In this document: piece by piece, positions 17,701 through 24,820 of the stretch
Position numbering within the stretch: position 1 is the stretch's first letter
How the letters are laid out: each line of letters begins with the position of its first letter
NCBI RefSeq assembly: GCF_001544075.1
Contig: NZ_BCNT01000001.1
Location: 372,001 to 436,000, forward strand
Reading direction: 5' to 3'
Source: Comamonas terrae
Lineage (GTDB): Bacteria; Pseudomonadota; Gammaproteobacteria; Burkholderiales; Burkholderiaceae_C
DNA length: 64,000 bases
The notes under the pieces: generated by a model
What the model was told of the DNA's origin: nothing
Seen by the model: the letters and a program-made list of their open reading frames with translations, nothing else
Databases searched by the model: none
Translations under genes and position numbers: made by a program

Positions 17701-20616
17701 CCCAACGCCAGCTCCGATCGACATCTGCGAAGCATTCAGGGATGGACTTGCAGAGAGGGATTGCAGCGTCAAAGTTGAATCTCTACCCAGAGTCACCGAA
17801 CCATCGACAACCACTGACTGATTGGCGCCTGCCGCCAGACTAGCGCCTGTAGCGACAGTCAGATCACCACGTACGCGGTGAGACTGCCCCGTGAATCCAA
17901 GCATCCCGGCATTGATATTGATATCGCCGATGTCGCTGGAGCCTGCCAGAACAAAGTCAGCATTGCCATTTTTGTTCAAAATACCAGTGCCATTAACAGC
18001 TCCATTCAAGCTGAGGTTGGAGGTTCCGCCCACTGCCATGTTGCCGCCAAGATTGACCGCATTGTTCACGCTGACGGTGGTGTTGGCATCCAGGGTCGTG
18101 TTGGCAGCCGTGGAAAGCGTCCCGGTGCCCATCGCAAGGTTGCTGCCCAGGACCAGAGTGCCGGCATTGAGCAGTACACCGTTCTGGAACAGGTTGTTGC
18201 CGCCCAGGGTCAGGGTGGCCGAGCCATTCTTGGTCAGGCTGCCACTGATGCCGGTAATTTGGCCGTTGAGGGCCAGGTCGTTGCTGCCGCCGATATTCAG
18301 GTTGCCGAGCAGGACCACATTGGTGCTGACGCTGCGCGCAGCGTCAGCGTCCAGCGTCGTGTTGGCGCCAGCCTGCAAGCTGCCGTTGCCCAGCGCGGCA
18401 TTGCTGCCGACGATCAGCTTGCCGGTGGCCAGTGACAGGACTCCGGCAAAGGGGTTCGCACCACTCAGAGTCAGGTCGCCGGCACCGTTCTTGATGATCG
18501 CGCCGGTACCACCGAGCGTACCGCTGAGGGTGCTGGCCGCGGTATTGCTCAGCGTCAGGGTACGGGTGCCCACGTTGATGGCGTTGCCGACGCTGAGGCC
18601 ATCGGCCAGCAGGCTGGAGTTGGAGGTCAAGGTCAACTGGCCGGTGCCCAGTGCTGTATTGTTGGTCAGCAACAGGGTGCCGCCGCCGAGGATCGAGTTG
18701 CCGGTGAAGTCGTTGGCGCCGCTGAGGGTCAGGGTGTTGATGCCGCTCTTGATCAGACCGCCAGTGCCGGAGATTTTTCCCGCCAGGGTCAAGTCGTTGT
18801 TGCCGCTCAAGGTCAGGTTGCCGTTAAGCCGGACCAGATTGGTCAGGGTCTGGGCGGTGGAGGTGTCCAGCGCACCGGTACCGGCAACACCCGCGGTGAT
18901 GGTGCCCGCGCCGGTGGCACCGGCATTGGCCAGAATCAGCTTGCCGGCGTTGATATTGAGGCCGCCGCCAAAGTTGTTGGCGCCGCTCAGGGTCAAGTCG
19001 GCACTACCCGTCTTGATCAGCGAGCCGGTGCCGTTTATTGCACCACTCAGGTTCAGGGCGGAGGCACTGTTGACGGTCAGGTTGGCGCCGTTGACGTCGA
19101 TGGCATTGGCCAAGGTCATCGCCGAGGTGGTGGTGAGGGTACTAGCGCCAGTCACACTCAGCAGGTTGGTGCTGGCGCCAAGGGCCGAGGCGTTGCCCAG
19201 GGCCAGGGTACCGGCGGTCAGGGTGGTGCCACTGGTCAGGGTGTTGACCCCGTTGAGGGTCAGGGTGCCGGTCCCCGTCTTGATCAGGGTGCCGCCACCG
19301 CTCAGCACACCGTTGAGGGTCAGACCCAGGTCACTGGTCGCCGTCAGGTTGCCCGCCAGAGTGATGTTGCTGCTGACCGTCGAGTTGGTGCCACTGGCGT
19401 TGCCCAGCGAGCCACCGTTGGACGTGAGCGTGGAGGCGCCGAGCAATGCATTGGAGTCAACCCGCAACAAGCCGCCGTTCATGTTGACGCTCGGGCTGTT
19501 GGTGCCGGTCTTGAACAACTGGTTGGTCAGCGTCCAGGTACCGCTGCTGACCACCAAGTTGTTGAAGTTGACGTATTGAGTACCGTTGAGGGTGCCGGAA
19601 CCGTTGATGCCCGAGCCGCCACCGATGGCATTCATCAGGTTCAGGGTGTTGCCGTTGTTGATCAGGCCACCGTTGACGATACCGGCAGGCGCATAGGTGA
19701 TGCCGAGACCACCAAGAACGCCAAGGTCGACCCCCACACCCGCCCCGGCGCTGACCAACGATCCGGTAACCGCGTTGAAGGTGTTGGCGCCGGAAACGCC
19801 TGCAGTGCCCGTCCCCAGGCTGATACTGCCGTTGACTGTGCCGACGTTGTTGAAGATGTTGCCCTGGGTGGAGGCCTGCATCGCCACACGCCCGATGATG
19901 ATCCCGCTCGCGTTATTGGTCAGCACGTTCCTGGCGCCCCCACGCAGCGCGATCACCGGGATGTCCTCGGCCAGGATCGCCGCACTCAGCAGCGGCGTGC
20001 CACTAATGAGCCCGTTGTTGTTGACCGTCGTGGTGCCACCCGCGCCGTTCTGCACAACCAAGCCGACACCACCCAGGCTGAGCAGGTTGGCCCCAAGCAA
20101 GGTTGAGGTCCCCATGATCTGGCCGGTGGAGAGGTTATTGACCATTACCGTACTGCCGGCGGCATTGGAAATGTTCAAACCGGATGCCAGGGATACCAAG
20201 CCCGGGAGCAGCGACGGGTCGATACGCCCAGCGTTGTTCACCGTGATGCCGGTACCGGTGAGGGATACCGAATTGACCAGATCAACCACCCCCGGATAGA
20301 TCTGCGCGACGTTCTGCACGTTGACCGTCAGGTTACTGGTAGAGCTGGCCAGGCCGACGGTCAGGCCGGTACAGCTAATGACGGAGCCGACAGTTGTGCA
20401 TAACGCATGGGCTGGTGTCGCTGCCAGCAGTCCCCAAGCCACCCCAATCGCCCCGGCAATCCCATTCCAGCGCAGTAGTAGCGATTTGCCTGCGGGCGAC
20501 GCGCCTTTGCCTTGCTCGGAGCTGGCGATAGCCCTGCCCCCCAGGCGCGCGGTTTCTGGTGCAGCCACCCATGCGCCCAAGGTCGTGTTCCAAATGCTGT
20601 GGTAGATGCGATTCAT
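14764..20616 (-). CDS. Large type Va autotransporter (adhesin-like, PATR repeats)
   Basis: A 1950-residue secreted surface protein. I start it at ATG 20616, where MNRIYHSIWN begins an extended signal peptide region (ESPR), with cleavage near residue 71 (PAHA). The passenger consists of many repeated beta-helix units with LTLSGAN, GTLIKTGTGTL and TGTTTINGGTL motifs (passenger-associated transport repeats). A Thr-Pro linker of about 12 PTT units lies at residues 1591-1626. The last 280 or so residues form the beta-barrel (RVWGRILRTNPK to VKVQW, ending in the required aromatic residue). No protease motif is evident, so adhesion or biofilm function is most likely (inference). It is cargo of the prophage island. 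Confidence 0.93.
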   Translation of the reverse strand: MNRIYHSIWNTTLGAWVAAPETARLGGRAIASSEQGKGASPAGKSLLLRWNGIAGAIGVAWGLLAATPAHALCTTVGSVISCTGLTVGLASSTSNLTVNVQNVAQIYPGVVDLVNSVSLTGTGITVNNAGRIDPSLLPGLVSLASGLNISNAAGSTVMVNNLSTGQIMGTSTLLGANLLSLGGVGLVVQNGAGGTTTVNNNGLISGTPLLSAAILAEDIPVIALRGGARNVLTNNASGIIIGRVAMQASTQGNIFNNVGTVNGSISLGTGTAGVSGANTFNAVTGSLVSAGAGVGVDLGVLGGLGITYAPAGIVNGGLINNGNTLNLMNAIGGGSGINGSGTLNGTQYVNFNNLVVSSGTWTLTNQLFKTGTNSPSVNMNGGLLRVDSNALLGASTLTSNGGSLGNASGTNSTVSSNITLAGNLTATSDLGLTLNGVLSGGGTLIKTGTGTLTLNGVNTLTSGTTLTAGTLALGNASALGASTNLLSVTGASTLTTTSAMTLANAIDVNGANLTVNSASALNLSGAINGTGSLIKTGSADLTLSGANNFGGGLNINAGKLILANAGATGAGTITAGVAGTGALDTSTAQTLTNLVRLNGNLTLSGNNDLTLAGKISGTGGLIKSGINTLTLSGANDFTGNSILGGGTLLLTNNTALGTGQLTLTSNSSLLADGLSVGNAINVGTRTLTLSNTAASTLSGTLGGTGAIIKNGAGDLTLSGANPFAGVLSLATGKLIVGSNAALGNGSLQAGANTTLDADAARSVSTNVVLLGNLNIGGSNDLALNGQITGISGSLTKNGSATLTLGGNNLFQNGVLLNAGTLVLGSNLAMGTGTLSTAANTTLDANTTVSVNNAVNLGGNMAVGGTSNLSLNGAVNGTGILNKNGNADFVLAGSSDIGDININAGMLGFTGQSHRVRGDLTVATGASLAAGANQSVVVDGSVTLGRDSTLTLQSLSASPSLNASQMSIGAGVGLNLSGINSPSQLERVLIQSDNAIEGDFSNVMVGGFAGPVDYMTLTTRKSTDSKQYLASYDLSWTANNNLARGSFTLASANETFDVGVSLSDQAANSGWDGKSLTKNGDGTLILSAANSYTGTTTINGGTLLVGKGATSGNLGSGAVINQGTLAFDRSDTVTVANDISGAGALRQSGTGKTVLTGNNSYQGATMITAGTLQVGNGGTSGNLGTGAVTNNGSLVFNRSDAVTVSNDISGTGSLTHAGTGITTLSGNNSYTGGTFVQEGTLKIGGLSALVQGSFYQVNSGATLDLNGHALQTGGISGTGNVALGSQSLTVNTVGGAVSEFDGKMDGTGELIKQGDGTLSLNTANSFSGGVRHKGGNINLGNEKGLGSGTLAMDDGTKITLTVNGMTIANNLHMTGDNDPIVDTGANNGTWTGAITGAGFLTKQGTGTLTLTSAGNTYTGATDVAQGTLQAGAANTFSSNSAHAVSSGAVLDLAGYNQTLASLNNSGTVKLSSNSGAAPGTVLKVTGAYVGNNGNLGLSTVLGADGSATDKLLLSGASAVASGNTTVHITNAGGLGGQTTGTGIEVIGTENGASLQPGSFALAGGHVDAGAYEYRLTQTAQGAALHSTTTAPTTPTTPTTPTTPTTPTTPTTPTTPTTPTTPTTPTTPTTAYRAEVPLLSALPAQLRQADMAMLGDVRKRMGDEGTQATTSSDTGASRRVWGRILRTNPKITQQGTVSPESSGHLTGFQAGLDLYADQSVKAGIYVGQLEGDMSVKGFASGVDRKYVGFNNLRTRYLGVYGTWQDQSGLYADAMLQGADYRSDLRTVGDTAQARTKGSGWLASLEMGKAFELSSHWNIEPQAQIIYRKLSIDDTALSLATVKNKADDDWTVRLGARLKGNFATGVGVLQPYGRINVYKASNTTDIASFAAPGGTTDIKAKGGYTATEMAAGASLQINPRTSVYGELGKLWANGGDSRVNSGVQASIGVKVQW
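15740..15846 (-). repeat. 9-bp tandem repeat (about 12 units) in the autotransporter linker
   Basis: Near-perfect copies of GGTGTCGTG on the plus strand encode the Pro-Thr-Thr linker between passenger and barrel. The unit is a multiple of three, so copy-number change lengthens or shortens the linker without a frameshift. Confidence 0.9.
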
Positions 20617-20775
20617 TGACGGCTCTTTCAGTGATTTGGTATGACTACGTTTTTTCAATAATTGTTTCAAAATCATTGAAATTCCGTAAAAATGAATCCA
20701 ACTGTAACAGACCAATAATCATGTTCCTATCACTGAAATCAGGTATTTCGGCAATGTGACCTACTTGTAACGACG

Positions 20776-21156
20776 TCAGTTCTTATATGCAGATTCCTGC
20801 ATCAGTCTTGCATCAGCTGCGTGCCCTTCAGCTTTGAGCGCGAGCTCTCCACCAGCTTCTGCCAATCGGCCACCTCCTGCTGCCATTGCTTCGAATACGG
20901 CTGTGCAGGTTGAAGCGTACTCAGCGAGAGAGGATCGGTTCGCACGCTCGATGCGGTCAGACAGGCTGGAGAAGTCGCCGCGCAGCCCTGCAGTAGTACT
21001 GCGAAGGTCAAGCAGCAACTTCCCCAAATCAGACTGCGACTTCGAATTAGCTTGCTGTGTGTGCTGGAAATTTGATAGCGCCTCGCGGAATCCTTGATGG
21101 GAGCGATGAAGGTCTTGGACAGCTTGTCGGGTCGCCATGCCAGTCCACCGGTTCAC
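20776..21156 (-). pseudogene. Rz-like i-spanin, 5'-truncated
   Basis: A 126-residue frame whose second half (a Cys, then RLAEAGGELALKAEGHAADA and a short tail) resembles the C-terminus of phage Rz i-spanins, which bridge inner and outer membranes in the last step of lysis. Rz proteins start with a transmembrane helix, which is missing here. The frame begins with GTG 21156 overlapping the stop of the DUF2213 fragment, exactly where that gene breaks off. I infer that a deletion removed the 5' end of Rz along with the capsid and tail genes. An Rz1-like frame is nested inside. Alternative: an unrelated coiled-coil phage protein. Confidence 0.52.
20802..21011 (-). CDS. Rz1-like o-spanin nested in the Rz frame
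   Basis: Inside the Rz-like gene, one frame over, a frame of about 70 codons starts at TTG 21011. It contains LTFAVLLQGCAATSP, a lipoprotein-type signal with lipobox L-Q-G-C. The frame stays open upstream with further hydrophobic residues (SLIWGSCC), so the original start was probably further 5'. Nested Rz1 lipoproteins in a shifted frame are characteristic of phage lysis cassettes. The overlap of a lipobox frame with an Rz-like C-terminus is the evidence; function is doubtful because of the truncated partner. Confidence 0.45.
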   Translation of the reverse strand: MTFAVLLQGCAATSPACLTASSVRTDPLSLSTLQPAQPYSKQWQQEVADWQKLVESSRSKLKGTQLMQD

Positions 21157-21443
21157 TCGTGACGATCATTCGTGCAATACGCACCGATCCAGGCCGTGGC
21201 CAGGGCCTCGCCGTTGGCCGCGCTGATGTGCTGGCCCTTGCTGTTCTTCGGATGCCCGGCCGGTGCCGGCTTGCCCTCCAGGGTCTTGACTCCGGCGGCG
21301 AGCTGGTCGGCCGGATAGAGCCGGCGGTTCATCACAATGTCGTCGACTGCGCCGCAGACATCGCGGATGGTGTAGGTATTGCCGGTCTTGCTGACGTTGG
21401 CCGCGTTGACGGCGCTGACGATGTGGACTCGTTTTGTTGCCAT
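21153..21443 (-). pseudogene. DUF2213-like phage head protein, 3'-truncated
   Basis: A 97-residue frame from ATG 21443 (after GAGGCAG). It contains TYTIRDVCGAVDDIVMN, then RRLYPADQL and KPAPAGHPKNS, which match the start of DUF2213-type prohead proteins (putative maturation protease or scaffold). The family is normally over 300 residues. Here the sequence ends at TNDRHE followed directly by a stop, at the point where homologues continue with a His-Glu-Asn-Gly-Arg-Thr-like stretch. The remaining gene and all capsid and tail genes after it are missing. It is thus a remnant created by deletion. Confidence 0.6.
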
Positions 21444-21491
21444 GGTCTGCCTCATAAAGATGCAGGCCATGCTAGGGAGAGACAAAGAAAA

Positions 21492-21514
21492 AGCCCTCGA
21501 TATCGTCGAGGGCT
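21492..21514 (-). terminator. Hairpin terminator after the AT-rich phage gene
   Basis: AGCCCTCGA pairs with TCGAGGGCT around a five-base loop. On the minus strand it is followed by a T-rich run. It lies just after the stop of the 120-residue gene at 21520-21882, giving that gene its own transcription end. Confidence 0.7.
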
Positions 21515-21519
21515 GATTT

Positions 21520-21882
21520 TCAGGATCTATCTAGAAATAGTGTGGCGGGCTTCCAGAAAAAGTCACCTATAGACTTCCAGAACCCCTTGGATGGCCAGTT
21601 CACTCGCGGTTTATTGCGCTTCTCTCGAATGTCATTGGCCAAATCGTGAATCTCAGGAACATCCTTCCCGTGAACAAAATTGCCACGATGACCACCGAAG
21701 GCCCCTGCGCTTTCTATTACATCCAAGTCAGCGATATAGGCACGCTTTTGCTCCAGCGTCATGTAAAAAGTCTGCTTGCGAATGGACCCTTTTGGATCCT
21801 CGGCATTCCAGTCAAAGTCCCAAAATGCCAATGCTGAGCAAAAAATGAAATAGATGAAGAACGACGCCCCTAACTTCCCCAT
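21520..21882 (-). CDS. AT-rich extra gene (moron) with N-terminal membrane anchor
   Basis: A 120-residue protein starting at ATG 21882 with GAGG 5 bases upstream. Residues 4-22 (LGASFFIYFIFCSALAFW) are a single membrane anchor or signal sequence, followed by a charged soluble domain (Asp/Glu/Lys-rich, two Gly-His pairs). GC content is clearly below that of the flanking phage genes, and it has its own terminator. Both are typical of a moron inserted between head genes in a prophage. No family is recognised. Membrane-anchored morons often alter the host envelope or exclude other phages, but this is only a possibility. Confidence 0.68.
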   Translation of the reverse strand: MGKLGASFFIYFIFCSALAFWDFDWNAEDPKGSIRKQTFYMTLEQKRAYIADLDVIESAGAFGGHRGNFVHGKDVPEIHDLANDIREKRNKPRVNWPSKGFWKSIGDFFWKPATLFLDRS

Positions 21883-21929
21883 AACCACCTCTTGTAAATA
21901 GTTGTATCTAGTTTACAAGAAATAGACTG

Positions 21930-22849
21930 TCAAGTACCCTGCCAAGCATCGCGCTCAGCAACCATTGTCCGCTGCAGGCGCTCTGTCAGGATAGGCTTGC
22001 CATTGGCGTCAAGCAGGCACTCCGTCTGCCCGCAGTGGCAGTTGTAGCGATTGCCGTCGCGGCCATAGAACGCTCTCACCTCGTCCGTCGAGTACACGCG
22101 GCCATTGCGCGCCGCATGCGTGGCCCTGGTGTGGGCAGCAGGGCTGAAGTCCACAGCATGCCCGTGCGGATGCCCATTTCCTCGCGCGCGGCGTCAGCCT
22201 CTGCCCAGCGGGCCTGTCGCAGCGAGTCGGTAATGTCGGTCTGGGCGTACTGGCGCGCCTTGGCCCGGGTCACGCCCAGGCCCTCCTCGATCAGTCTGGC
22301 GGCAGCACGGGGATTGGTGCTCTCGGCCACGGCCCGGCCGATGATGGCCGCCAAGCGGCTCTGGCCCTCGGCACGCAGGCCAGTCCAGTGCTCGTAGCTC
22401 TTGATGCGGGCCAAGCCCACCCGGATCTGATACGGCTCGCTGCGGATGACCTGATCCAGCGAGCGAGCTGTGGCATAGACGGACGACAGGTTGCCGAGGT
22501 TGGCCACGGTCTGGGCGGTGCCCAGCTGCATGGCCTGTTCGACGAACGGGTCCCACCAGAAAACGTCCTTGGGTTCCTTGCCGTTTTGAATCCAGCGATC
22601 GAGCGCTGCCTGCAGCTCGAGCATCACGATGTCCATCACGGCCGGCGTGATGCCGTAAGCCACCCGCGGCGCGCTGTCGTTCAGCGCATAGACCGGGATC
22701 TTGTCAAAGGTGGCCAGCACTTCCTGGGTCAGTCCGGCCCAGCGCCGGTCGATTTCGGCCAGGGCGGCCCGCAGGAGGCGCATGCTGCCGGTGCGGTCCC
22801 GGGGTGTGCCCGGGATGGCCGGATTACGCGGCGGCTGGCGCATTGTCAT
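21930..22849 (-). pseudogene. Phage MuF-like head morphogenesis protein, frameshifted
   Basis: Starts at ATG 22849, overlapping the end of the portal gene by about 26 bases. It reads through helical sequence and a GLGVTRAKARQYAQTDI box to GMLWTSAL. At about 22125-22135 a single missing base shifts the frame. The expected continuation (TRATHAARNGRVYS, then a DGNRYNCHCGQTE cysteine motif) is found one frame over and ends at 21930. That Cys-containing C-terminus is typical of MuF/SPP1 gp7-like minor head proteins that act with the portal during DNA packaging. The intact product would be about 306 residues. Confidence 0.78.
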
Positions 22850-24188
22850 CCTGCTGCAGCGGGTCCACGGCGGGATCGCCTTCGGTCGGCAAGCCATCGT
22901 CCGCCCGCTCTTCATAGTCCATCACGGCGCGCAGCTCGTTGGCGTCGAATAGCGGTTCGGTCAAGCCGGACTGGAAGGCCTGCTGCATGGCTGCTGTCAG
23001 CTTGCCCAGCAGGTTGGCTTTGTCGGTCTCCGTGGGGGCATTGACCGGCGGCCACTGGATCTCGAAATCCCCGGCCTCGATGATGCCGGCCGCCTGCATT
23101 CGGGTGATGAACTCCTCCAGCATGGGCGTGAGTTCGAACTCCTGGCGGCTCGCACAGCGGTTGGCGTAATCCTGCTTGTCCTCGTCGCTGGCCAGCCGCC
23201 CGGTCTGCTGGCCGAACAGGATGGTGAACGGAAGGCGCACAGATGCTGCAAACTCATTGGCAGCCACAGTCCACGGCCCGGTGGGATCGCTGATCGATGT
23301 CTGCAGTGTGGTCGCATCGCCGCCCTGCATCACGATGGCGGCGTCGGTGCTGCGGTTCAACGCTCGCGCCTGCGTCTCGTGGGCCTCCCGCACCGAAGTC
23401 GGTTCTTTCCCATCAGGTCCGGGGATTGCCTGCGGCGCGGCACCCGCTTCGTACTTGAAGACGATCGTGCGCGAGCTGTTTTTGAGATAGCTCTCGCCCG
23501 AGCCGCCTGAAATCTTGTCCAGGTCCATCAGACGATTGAAGCCGGCGCGCAGCAGCGGGATGCCGTCGAAGAAGTCCCCCACCGATCCTTCGGCGAGGAT
23601 CTGCACGCGGCTGGGGTGCACGTCGGCCCATTCCTCTGGTTTGCCCTGGGTGTCCGAGTCAGGAGGCGGCAGCTTCCGGTACTGGAACATGGCCGGCGTG
23701 CCGTAGTTCTCGGCGTTCTGGTCGATGTTCCACTTGGTGACCTTGAGCTGGTTCTCGAAGAGCGGGATCAGGTCAACCAGCTTCGCAGCGCGCTCCAGCG
23801 GCTGGTCCAGCGACTTGTTGTCGGCCACACGGTAGATCACGGCGGCATAGCGCCCGATCAGGTTGCGTCGGTCCAGGTCCTTGAGCTTGGCCATGACCCG
23901 CACGTCGCGCAACAGCTTGCGGACCTTCTTCTCCCAGGGCGTCTCGCTGTCGCTCTCGGGCTTCTTGATGCGCGGCAACTTCTCCCAGCACTTGTCGAGC
24001 AGGCGGTGCACAGCACCATGGCCAGCGCCGCCCCGCTCGTAGGCGGCATAGAGCAGTTCGAAGGTGACATGCTCAGGATAGCCGTACTGCGTCCAGGCCG
24101 TGGGGCGCTTGGCATCCAGGCCCAGGGAGCCTAGGAACTCCTGGCGAGCGCGGGAGAGTTCAAGGGTGTTGGTGATGATCTCGGGCAT
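22824..24188 (-). CDS. Phage portal protein (DUF1073-like)
   Basis: A 454-residue protein with the hallmarks of the DUF1073 portal group: TAWTQYGYPEHVTFELLYAAY near residue 31, GAVHRLLDKCW, a central GSGESYLKN segment, and LPFTILFGQQTGRL near residue 345. The portal forms the dodecameric ring at a capsid vertex through which DNA is pumped. It lies between the large terminase and the MuF protein, the canonical order. Databases sometimes label this family anti-CBASS Acb1, but the paired His-x-Thr motifs of Acb1 are not seen here, so portal is the better call. It appears intact. Confidence 0.83.
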   Translation of the reverse strand: MPEIITNTLELSRARQEFLGSLGLDAKRPTAWTQYGYPEHVTFELLYAAYERGGAGHGAVHRLLDKCWEKLPRIKKPESDSETPWEKKVRKLLRDVRVMAKLKDLDRRNLIGRYAAVIYRVADNKSLDQPLERAAKLVDLIPLFENQLKVTKWNIDQNAENYGTPAMFQYRKLPPPDSDTQGKPEEWADVHPSRVQILAEGSVGDFFDGIPLLRAGFNRLMDLDKISGGSGESYLKNSSRTIVFKYEAGAAPQAIPGPDGKEPTSVREAHETQARALNRSTDAAIVMQGGDATTLQTSISDPTGPWTVAANEFAASVRLPFTILFGQQTGRLASDEDKQDYANRCASRQEFELTPMLEEFITRMQAAGIIEAGDFEIQWPPVNAPTETDKANLLGKLTAAMQQAFQSGLTEPLFDANELRAVMDYEERADDGLPTEGDPAVDPLQQDDNAPAAA

Positions 24189-24254
24189 GCCATCGCATGC
24201 TAGGGAGCTCTACTCCTGACAGACAATCTCCCTCTACATAAAGGAGGGAATGAG

Positions 24255-24817
24255 ATGGCGCGCGGAGATATCTCGCAGTTTCTAGTTCATTGGACCAAAG
24301 GGGAGTCAGATGAAGCTGCATTCGGCATACTAAAAAAATCCTATTAGAAGAAACATTAATTGGCGGAACCGGCTACATAATGGGAAAACACAGGTGCGTA
24401 TGCTTCACTGAAACACCATCTAAATTTTTTCATGAAATGAATGTCAAATACAAACCATTTGGCGTTCAGTTTAGTAAAGAGCAAATTTACTCTGAAGGCG
24501 GGAGGCCTGTGATCTATCAAGGTCTCAAAGAGTTTAATCTTCTAAATAAAACGATCGAGTGGCGTCATGTGACTTACGAACCTGTAGGAAAATCAAAAAT
24601 AGATTTTACTTGGGAGCGCGAATGGAGACATAAAGTCGATACACTCTCCGTCCCAAGAAACGCTACCGTTTACGTGAAAAACGAAGACTATGTACACCGT
24701 CTTAAATATGAACTACAAGCAGCGTATGAAAGCTCTGCCTTCTATGAATCAATGGCTAACGGCCATGATTGGCCAAATCCTGACAAGGTGGAGTTCAATA
24801 TTCTCTCGATTGACTAG
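24255..24817 (+). pseudogene. AbiGi/DUF2971-like gene split by a -1 frameshift at an A7 tract
   Basis: AAGGAGGG precedes ATG 24255. The first frame gives 28 residues (MARGDISQFLVHWTKG and on to ILKK), then Ser-Tyr-stop (TAG 24345). In the -1 frame the protein continues as ILLEETLIGG, CVCFTETPSKFF, PFGVQFSKE, GGRPVIYQ and DFTWEREWR to 24817, about 187 residues in all. The pattern (short N-terminal His/Trp-Thr box, CFTE, SKE, EREWR) resembles AbiGi and DUF2971-type proteins linked to abortive infection. The zero-frame codons CTA AAA AAA fit an A-AAA-AAA slippery heptamer. Programmed slippage, true decay or sequencing error are all possible. AT-rich, opposite in strand to its neighbours: a moron. 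Confidence 0.6.
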
Positions 24818-24820
24818 ATC

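Noticed and set aside
15178..19579. Very long plus-strand frames (590 and 562 codons) opposite the autotransporter
   Set aside because: They mirror the repetitive Gly/Thr/Asn/Leu codons of the autotransporter, have no domains or ribosome sites, and conflict with a gene that shows signal peptide, PATR repeats and barrel.
22824..24188. Anti-CBASS Acb1 nuclease label for the portal-type protein
   Set aside because: Acb1 needs paired His-x-Thr motifs; only one such triplet is seen, while gene order and portal motifs fit the DUF1073 portal group.
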